Source of the DNA: Salvia splendens
Taxonomy: Eukaryota > Streptophyta > Magnoliopsida > Lamiales > Lamiaceae
Reading direction: 5' to 3'
Length of the DNA stretch: 64,000 bases
NCBI RefSeq assembly: GCF_004379255.2
Contig: NC_056036.1
Location: 2,418,001 to 2,482,000, forward strand
In this document: positions 56,080 to 64,000 of the stretch, piece by piece
Layout: every line of letters begins with the position of its first letter
Position numbering within the stretch: position 1 is the stretch's first letter
Notes under the pieces: generated by a model
Databases searched by the model: none
What the model saw: the letters and a program-made list of their open reading frames with translations, nothing else
What the model was told of the DNA's origin: nothing
Program-made: the position numbers and the translations under genes

Positions 56080-58632
56080 TTAGATGAGAGCCTCGATATC
56101 ATCTGAGTTCACTGCAGCTCCATTTGGTGGCTCTTCTGATCGCAACTGAGTGGATACGTTATCTATGGCATCGTTCAGCTGTGAAATCTTCTCAGCCAGT
56201 TTCTTGCGTTGCTTCTGCATATATAACATTTCACAAGTGTGTAAATTAAGAGAAAGAGCAGTGAGGATGATGCCATTGACAGTTGATTCAACCGAAGATG
56301 GAAAAGCATCAACAGTATCTTAGACACATAAAAAGTTCGTCAAACCTTAATTTACTGCACATTACAGATGAAAACAAACTTCGATTTGTTATTTATTGTT
56401 CTAAGAGTGTTTGGATATTTATCAGCAGAAGAATATAAGATATATCTAAGAGCTTCCTAGGCAACAACTAACTTCGCAAACTTTCCCTGACGGAACATCC
56501 TTTTGAACGGCGATATCCACAACTTGATCCTAATTTATTTTATGGAGATGAATACAAAAGACACCTGCATAAGGAATAACCATACCTCCAAGGCCTTTTC
56601 TTCGTCGTAGATAAATTTGGGCAGCTTTTTCATGAGATCCTTTTTGTCAGCTCCAGTTAAAGCCTTGTCGATCTGTTGATTACAGATAGAGTAGCCAGAT
56701 ATCATTATACAATAATCTTGGGCACTCAATGGCAGCAGGAAAAAAAGCACAATTGCAGAAAACTTATCAGGTATGTCTTATAGATGAACACGGTAATACA
56801 GTTTACATTGGAGTGAAAGACTAAGACAACCATGCACGGAAGAAAAACAAATGATAATTCATTGAAATACTTTTGTTTTGATCATCACCTGAGGTGCATA
56901 AACACAACCAAGTGTGCCAACAATCAATCCCCCTAAAACAAAGCCACTGACAAAGATGCTTGCACTGCCTGGCCTTCCACCATCACTGCCATAGGATGCA
57001 TAAAACCAATAAATATATTCAGGGCCACCTCAGAAGCACCTCAAACAATAGTTGGAAAAGTGTAGTCTTCCAATCACTGAGCCATTTAATTACTTATATC
57101 TTTAATCTACTTCTCCTTATTCATAGTAGGTAACGTATATAGATGATCTTGGTTCTTATTTGGTGCTCATTGTGGAAAATACATATCACATGCAGTATGT
57201 TAACAACTTAACATGCATCCAATAAAATTGAAAAAAACTGCACACAATAGCAAGTATAGAGCAACACGGAACTAATTAATATAAATGGTGCGATGCAATT
57301 AACAGAGCCTTGATTACAAAACCAAACTGCTGACAACAAATTTCATTACTTCCAGATTTAAAGCAATAGTAAGTGAATTTACATACCTATAACTTGCTTG
57401 AACAGTGAGTGTCCTTTTTTGGGTGGACAGTCTCCTGTTGCCCTTAAAACTCAAAGCCACGTTATTGGTTCTCACAAATCGATTAGCAGACTTTGAAGAA
57501 GAATTTGAAGAAGAACCTAGCACAAATAGAAAAGTCAACCAATAATAAGGTAATGTCAAGAGGGGGTGAACATCTATGGGAGGTTGGCTATCCTATTTAG
57601 CAAGAGTAGTTGAATGATTGGCACAAAATGGCTTCAACATTCATAATTTGACTTTCATGTGTCTAATTCAATCCCATCTCTATTCCTAGTAATCCTTATG
57701 ACTTTCATGTGTCTAATTCAATCCCATCTCTATTCCTAGTAATCCTTCAAAGTAACTGCTATAGTGAAACTAAATACGGGGTACATAAGAGAGCATTTAA
57801 CTCTGTATGCATATCGATCATATTAGTGTGAATGTGCTTCAAAAATGTTGTCAGACTTCTCCCAGATGAAGAAAATCCCAAATCGGAAAAACGCCACTCA
57901 ACATGTGAAACTAAGGTCAAAAGGTCATTCAAATTACACCTGAAGCCAAAGTGAATTAATCTGTGCCTCTGCGTAACTATCTTCATTAGTTTTGCAAATT
58001 ATCTCGGTTAAGCTAGTTCCCCACTTCCCCAAACAATATGCTCATCATTAAGTAAATTATGATGACTCTTCATATGTGACCCTCTGATTCTTAACTGACA
58101 TCTTCATGCCTTCATATGCGACCCTCCAAGCTACACCCATCACAGTAAAGCTATTGTATACAGATATGACCTCAGCATCACAAACATCAGTAACTATGAT
58201 TTCGGTGAACAGCACAAAAACATCAGTAATCACAACCCAAAATCCAATCGCAAATGTACATAATTTAACTATGACTGCAATTTAACGCCATCAATATCCT
58301 ATGCCATCATCAAAAATCATTTATACAAAGTACAAATAGGACCTAAAATACCTAATTAATATAGAAAACAGGTGAGTTGAGCTCCGACAGGAACAAAATT
58401 CCTTATTAGAGAATAAACGTTTCATACAATGGCTTCAAAAGCAATGAAAATGTGGAATCAAATAACACTCGGGAAAAACAGCTGATCTGTCGATAATCCA
58501 GCACCAAAAAACACGGAACAATGAAATAAAAAACGAACTAGCAATTGAAACAAAAAAATCCGTAGATTTACCAGACGATAAATCAATTGCAGGGCTCCTT
58601 GAAATCACAAGGGAATTGGATAGAGAAGTCAT
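56080..58632 (-). CDS. Chloroplast inner-membrane protein of the At1g42960 type
   Basis: Five exons from 58632 down: 58572-58632, 57387-57516, 56889-56985, 56586-56672 and 56080-56214, all with GT-AG introns, give 169 residues. The first 60 are rich in Ser, Lys and Arg, as expected of a chloroplast transit peptide. Exon 3 encodes one membrane helix with glycine spacing ([20 protein letters not shown]). Exons 4-5 are charged and likely coiled-coil ([33 protein letters not shown]) and end DDIEALI. The best match I know is At1g42960, about the same length and located to the chloroplast inner membrane; its function is not known. In Arabidopsis its neighbour is GAPB, as here. Intron 1 holds a perfect 50 bp tandem duplication. 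The gene looks intact. Confidence 0.88.
57650..57747. repeat. Perfect tandem duplication, 50 bp unit
   Basis: GACTTTCATGTGTCTAATTC and the following 28 bases occur at 57650 and again at 57700 without a difference I can see. It lies in intron 1 of the chloroplast-protein gene. Confidence 0.95.
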
Positions 58633-58829
58633 TCTGAAAATTTTCCAGAGGCAAAGAGTTTGAAATGCGATGAAATCGAGAGGAAAGTGGAGTGAAATAG
58701 TGGAACCTTCTTCACCTTGCGTTGTCTCCTTTTTTTTCTTTTTGATTTGTCGATGAAATCGAAGATCTAAAAACGTTGTCGTTTAGCTGAAATTTTTAGT
58801 TTTATATATCTAGTTGTTTTGATAACTAA

Positions 58830-59795
58830 GAGCATCTCCACTAGCAATAGCCCAGCGACAAACTCCTTCTGCCACATCATTAGGACAAGCAACTGGACAA
58901 ACAATAGCTCAACCATAGCCCAGCCATAATAAATAAAATTATAAAAATAACAATCACACAAAATACGAAATTCAACTTACGACACAGATACAGGAAAATG
59001 CAATAATTTCATTTAAATTTAAAAAGGGTACATTAAAAAAATTACAAAATTACAAAAAAAAACTAACGCCGTGCAGTCCTCCGCGCCCACAACTCTTCAA
59101 TTAAATCCTTTTTGAGTCGAATATGAGCTTCCACTTGGCGCATGTCAGTATGTGCTTGGAGGCGGCGGGCTTCATCGTGAGATACCCCACTTCGTACCCT
59201 GGGGGTGGGCACGCCGTGGCGTGGACCGGCTTCATTATCGTCGTTGGCCCAACTAGTCAGTTGTACACCTTCATCTTCGACAATCATGTTGTGCATGATA
59301 ATACAGGCGTACATTATATCAACAATGCAGTCGACATGCCACAAACGCGTTGGACCTCTAATTGCCGCCCATCGAAACTGGAGCACACCAAATGCGCGCT
59401 CCACGTCCTTGCGCGCCGACTCCTGCCGTTCCGCAAAGTAGGCTCTCCTCTCATCTGATGCGCATCTAATCGTCTTCACAAAGACGGGCCACCTAGGATA
59501 TATCTCATCCGCCAAGTAGTAGCCCATATCATGCTGGTTAATGAAAATGACGTGCAGATCGCGTATATATAGTGTTTCAAAAATTAAATAAAAATAAATA
59601 AATCCCGCTCGCCGATCTGGAGCCTGCAGTGGCGGCCAGGAGATCGGCGAGCGCATCGACGAGCGCTCGGGAATCGGCGCGCGCTCGCCGTTTTTCTCAC
59701 CGATTTGGCGCTCGCCGGCTGCAATGGTTCGGCGAGCAGACCGGCGAGCGCCAAGAATCGGCTAGCCGGTGCGCTCGCCGCTATTGGAGATGCTC
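58830..59795 (-). mobile_element. PIF/Harbinger-type element, family B, with transposase remnant
   Basis: The ends GAGCATCTCCACTAG and CTATTGGAGATGCTC are inverted repeats flanked by the 3 bp duplication TAA (58827-58829, 59796-59798). The left end (AGCCCAGC, CTTCTGCCACATCAT) is the inverted match of the right end of the element at 31228-32105. The right 200 bases repeat GGCGAGCG/CGCTCGCC. A transposase C-terminal part lies inside. Confidence 0.9.
59063..59656 (-). pseudogene. PIF/Harbinger DDE transposase, C-terminal fragment
   Basis: From about residue 35 on, the frame matches the end of plant Harbinger transposases: YYLADEIYPRWPVFVKTI, RRAYFAERQESARKDVERAF (with the third catalytic acidic residue, the Glu of VERAF), and MYACIIMHNMIVEDE. 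It ends in LKKDLIEELWARRTARR. The first two catalytic Asp residues and the N-terminal DNA-binding part are missing, and the first 34 residues come from the GC-rich element end. In an intact element this enzyme cuts the ends and inserts at TWA sites. Here it cannot act. The continuous frame over about 160 codons suggests fairly recent loss. Confidence 0.85.
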
Positions 59796-59823
59796 TAAAA
59801 ATCATTTTTGGCTAGTGGATAGC

Positions 59824-61082
59824 GAGTAAACTGCACCATATGACCATGATTTTTGCACTTGTTATACCATTGGCCCCTAACAAAAAAAAGTACCAGAGGG
59901 GCCTAACGTTAAATATAATCACGAATCATGTTTTTTCGGACCAAAACACCCTCAGGTCCTAAAAGGACATTTTTGTCACTCCATTATATTGCTGACATGT
60001 AATTTCTGCCACATTTCTATTAGCAACTTCTTATGTAATTTTCTAATAAGTTTTTGTACTTCATACGTAATTAAAATTTTATCATTATTTACACTTTCTA
60101 ATTTTTTTATAATATACATATTTATCATTATCTGCATTAATTAATATGAACATAATAAAATGAGACTCTTTCTTCCTTATAAAACTCATTTTCTGATATT
60201 TTTCCGTGTTTTTATTTCCCCTAATTTATTTTATTTACATTGATTTGTGGATCAATTTTATTTATTATGAAAATATCCTAATTTTGCAGTATTAATTTAT
60301 AGATTTACATTGTCTTATTTCAAATACTATTATTAATAAAAAAAACTTGAAGGATTAAATAGCTAATAATATCACATGCTTGAATTTTTTAAAAATATTA
60401 CTCGTTTCAATGTTATCATGAATGGCAAGAAACTATGCAAATTTATATCTAAAGATTGAATGTTCATATGATGTTAAAAATTTCAGTTTGAGCTAAATTA
60501 AAATTACATCAATAAAATATCAATCATAAAAACCGTCTTAAAGTTAGGCTTAGAGCAACAAATTAGTTCGATGATATATAATGAAATAATATTTTAAATG
60601 TCAATGTTTTCAATAAAATAATTATTGTATCATTTAATTAAATGTGAAATATTTTTATTGTGTATTATTGATTCGGATTTTATTGCATAAATAATTTTAC
60701 TTTTTCATATTTTTGTTTCTCAATGAATTTTCTACATGATATAACTAGTACTATATTGTTACCACTAACTAGAAATAGAGGGACATAATAATTTTTTTTT
60801 GTACAAATATTGACAAAACTTTAATCACGTATGAAGTACCAGAACTTATTAGGAAATCACTTAAGAAGCTGCTTACATAAATGTGACAGAATTCATATGT
60901 CAGCGAATATAGGATTGCCAAAAATGCCCTTCAAGCTATTTGGGTATTTTCGTCCGAAAAGTGGCTAAAAAAACTTCATTCGTGATTATATTTAACGTTA
61001 GGCCCATCTGGTGCTATTTTTTTTGTTATGGGTCACTGGTATAACAAGTGCAAAAGTTAAGGTCATTTGGTGCCGTTCACTC
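59824..61082. mobile_element. Mutator-like non-autonomous element with long inverted ends
   Basis: About 255 bases at each end are inverted repeats: GCACTTGTTATACCA, GGCCTAACGTTAAATATAAT, CACGAAT and CTTCATACGT occur in the left arm (59824-60085) and, inverted, in the right arm (60815-61082), roughly three-quarters identical by eye. Such long ends are typical of Mutator-like elements. The AT-rich interior has no ORF. I could not confirm a 9 bp target duplication, so the boundaries are approximate. Confidence 0.65.
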
Positions 61083-62087
61083 TTTTTTGTTTTAATTTTG
61101 AACAAAAACACATGTTTTAATTTTGAACAAAAACACATATACTATTTAATTGTATAAAATCACTGTTAGTAAACAGTGGATTATAAATTGGGTTTATAGT
61201 AATCTATATGGTTCGTATTTGGGGTATCTACACAAAATTATTGACATTTGTGGCCTATATACTAATTGTGATTATTACATTTTCGTTAGTTATTAATTTG
61301 TCTCTTTTATTGATTTCATTTCATTAGTAGTAATTAGTTTTGCTATATAATTAGGTCACTATACATATGGACTGAATGTGCATTCCTCATTGGATTATGG
61401 TACCAAATTAGTTATACCAAACAAAACTTCTTTATTGAAATATTTATTTGAATTGACTATTGATCCATTGAGGCACCTACAAAATGACTGATTTAGAAAG
61501 GCAAATTAGATTAATGGCCCTTGCTAAAAATTGGAATGAAAAAAAATCACAAAAATTATGTTTATGTCCGCTTACAAGTTTTGTTTTTGTCTATCATTTT
61601 CTGCCATTTTAACAGTTAAAAATATTTAACAAATTGAACAACTGTTGCAGTACGGAATACTATATGTTGGTGCATGAGTAACTGGGCTTAATTGAATCAA
61701 CGTTAATCAGCAATATAGCAATTATACTTTTAAATGATTGAATGAAGAGTGGTAATGTTACATTAATGTGTGAAGTTGATATTTTTCTTAAGCAAATATA
61801 ATCTACATATTGCCTTTCATAGCTTGTTATAATTAAATTGAAGTAACTCCAATATAACTCTCTTTTAAAAATTTCAGGTCATAGTATTTTATATTCTAAA
61901 TCACATCACATTTAAATTAAAATTGCTTCACACCTTCTTTTAAATGACACGATTTTCCAGTCTTTCGCATTTATTCCAAAAAATATTTTTTTCAACTTCG
62001 GAACTAAAAATAGCGAATAATCAAATAGAAATAATGGTCCCTTTGCTCTTTTGTCTTTCTCTAAATGTGGGTTCCCTAATTTATATC
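61083..62087. other. Intergenic, AT-rich
   Basis: No gene seen. A 20-base unit (TTTTAATTTTGAACAAAAAC) is directly repeated at 61091-61135. Confidence 0.5.
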
Positions 62088-62090
62088 TAA

Positions 62091-62406
62091 GGCCATGTTT
62101 GGTTGGCGAGAAAGTAAAGTTGGCAAGGAAAACGATTCCTGGGAAAATGAATCCCGGGAATATGATTTCTAATAACTTTACTTTCCCGTGTTTGGAAAAT
62201 ATCAAGATTTGAAAGTATATATTTGATTTAAACACTAAACTAAAAATATACTTATCATTTTTTATTTATAAAAAATAATAATACATATTATTTAATAAAT
62301 TATTAATTACAAATGATAATAATTATATTATTTTATTTATTATTACGATGGATAGTTTAAATATGGATTATACATCATAATATATAATAATATAATAATA
62401 AATAAG

Positions 62407-62437
<31 letters not shown>

Positions 62438-62976
62438 TTACTTAATTTTTAATTGAATAAATTTTATAATTTAAAATTTTACTACAATTTTATTGTTAAT
62501 TACTAATTTATAAATTAATAATTATTATATTATTTTATAATTATAATTTTATTTAATTATTTAATAAATAATAATTATTATTATGATAATAAAAATAAAT
62601 ATTAATAATATAATTGTAATTATGATAATTTGAATTATAGTTATTTATTATCCTGAAATTAAGTATGGTTTATACTTTTAAATTATTTTTAAAACATTGT
62701 TATAAATAATAACAATAATGACGATGATGATAATAATAATAATAATAATAATAAACTGTACTATATTGCATTAAATATGTAAGAATCCTAAAACTGGGAA
62801 AAAGAATACCTAAGAAAAGTTAGGATTCAGAATCCTGGAAAGTTGTACTAACTTTCCTTGTTTCAGGATTTTGATTACTTTCCTAGTTTGATTAAAAACG
62901 GAAACAAACACAGGAATTTAAAATTTAAGGAATCAGATTACTTTCCCAGATAGAATCCTGACAACCAAACATGACC
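62091..62976. mobile_element. Tourist-like (PIF/Harbinger) MITE, 886 bp
   Basis: GGCCATGTTTGGTTGGC at the left and ACAACCAAACATGACC at the right are inverted repeats flanked by the 3 bp duplication TAA (62088-62090, 62977-62979). The subterminal parts also pair (GATTCCTGGGAAAATG against CAGATAGAATCCTG). The interior is nearly pure AT with ATT/AAT microsatellites (62410-62435, 62730-62755). No ORF. Confidence 0.8.
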
Positions 62977-62979
62977 TAA

Positions 62980-64000
62980 GTGTTTTATATTTAATGGCAT
63001 TGAAACTTAGGTATAATTTCGAATTTAGGGTGATTTTGGGAAAAAAAAATGAAAGAAAAAAATTCTTTTGTACTAAGAAAAAGAGAAATGTCAATAAAAT
63101 TGATGTGTTTCAAACTATTTTCATTAAAAATTCAAGAGGTTCTCCACATTGTCGTTTGCACACCATCTTCTTTCTCGACTTGATGCATAAGGTGAGGCGG
63201 AGCAACAACATTTCCGAATTGAAGCCCTACTTGGTTAGTGGATGTGGGGATCATTGACAATGGAGTCCAACTTGGATCGAAGATAGATTGATTGTTGATT
63301 TTTGAGATTTATGTCAAGTTCAAACACATCATTTCATTTAACGTGCTTGAAATATGACAATTGGATGAATGTGGTTCCCATTTTCAGGAAGGGGGGGGGG
63401 GTCCTCATTTAGAGAATTCTTTTTGGTGAAAGCCTTGAAACTCATATTCAAATGCAAAAAAATATTTATTGTAAAAATAGGGAGATGTTTTGATAAAGGT
63501 AGCAAATGAAGAAATAGTTGTCGATAAATCAATAAAGACCGACACAAGGCTCCTCTTAAGAATTCAAAATTGAATTGAATTGAATTGAATTGAATTGAAC
63601 TGAACTGAACTGAACTCCGACAAAGCATAAACTAATTTTACAAAAACTGCAGCAACTGAAAACAAAGGAGTAAAAAATAAAATAAAATAAAATAAAATAA
63701 AATAAAATAAAAATAGATTAGAGAAAAAAGGTAGGATGCAACATGAAAGTGTGTTTGAGGTGACCAAATGAGCAGAAGCATATTGTGTGGCTCTCACTAA
63801 AAAAAAAAGTAAAGAAAAGAACAAAACCAGCAAATATAATCACAAAAATCAAAAGCAGAAAGAGGGCTCAACTAAAGAAAGAGAGATGTCGCTTTTGCAA
63901 GTTTTCAATTTTTATCAGGTTGGTCGTGTCGTCTTCGCTTTAACGATGCCTATATACATATAAGCTTGTGTGTATGTATACTGTTCCCAACCTCATAAAG
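62980..64000. other. Intergenic, right end of the window
   Basis: AT-rich with pentanucleotide microsatellites at 63567-63616 and 63673-63712. No gene I can support. Confidence 0.5.
63567..63712. repeat. Compound pentanucleotide microsatellites
   Basis: (GAATT)n passes into (GAACT)n at 63567-63616, and (AAAAT)n follows at 63673-63712. Confidence 0.9.

Noticed and set aside
63338..63833. Minus-strand frames of 89-96 codons
   Set aside because: They run through pentanucleotide microsatellites and encode simple repeats.

Overview
This is a 64 kb piece of a plant nuclear genome: AT-rich intergenic DNA, short GT-AG introns, plant TATA boxes, a nuclear tRNA gene, a Tat-lineage Ty3/gypsy retrotransposon, PIF/Harbinger, hAT, Mutator-like and Stowaway-like transposons, and host genes with direct Arabidopsis counterparts. 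It is a core eudicot. An asterid (perhaps Lamiales) is my guess, not something the sequence proves. I see no CRISPR array, bacterial operon or virus genome.

Host genes, left to right: the 3' half of an ARID plus alpha-crystallin-like chromatin protein (ARID5 type, +, 1302-5585); an intronless AT-hook AHL gene (-, 9528-10205); an RRM RNA-binding protein gene (+, 18430-22328); the thylakoid-lumen PsbP-domain gene PPD3 (-, 23841-25969); a tRNA-Leu(CAA) gene (-, 27682-27765); a CUC3-type NAC gene (+, 34497-35654); a 46-residue membrane-protein candidate (-, 38045-38185); a single-exon ATL8-type RING-H2 ligase (-, 41881-42441); a decayed chloroplast GAPB copy (-, 53719-55454); and an intact chloroplast membrane protein gene of the At1g42960 type (-, 56080-58632).

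From memory of Arabidopsis locus numbers, the order ARID-AHL-RRM-PPD3-CUC3-ATL8 repeats At1g76510-76500-76460-76450-76420-76410. The last two genes match the neighbours At1g42970 (GAPB) and At1g42960. So the window is mostly an old conserved gene block whose spacers have filled with transposons.

Mobile DNA: an apparently full-length 7.5 kb Tat-lineage element (44271-51782) whose two 687 bp LTRs look identical. Its gag-pro and pol are in one frame, separated by a single UAG in a leaky-stop context. There are six PIF/Harbinger-type elements (8387, 15701, 26694, 31228, 32234, 58830), most with 3 bp target duplications and several with decayed transposase or Myb-like ORF1 remnants. Also present are a 177 bp hAT MITE with a perfect 8 bp duplication, a Mutator-like element with about 250 bp inverted ends, a Tourist-like element, several Stowaway-like MITEs, two SINE-like tRNA heads and an LTR relic.

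I did not find a convincing new biological system. The points most worth checking are the leaky stop in the retroelement, the GAPB pseudogene and its lesions, the duplicated exon and the stop-free GC-AG intron in PPD3, the 73 bp tandem array inside a Harbinger element, and the uncharacterised 46-residue gene.
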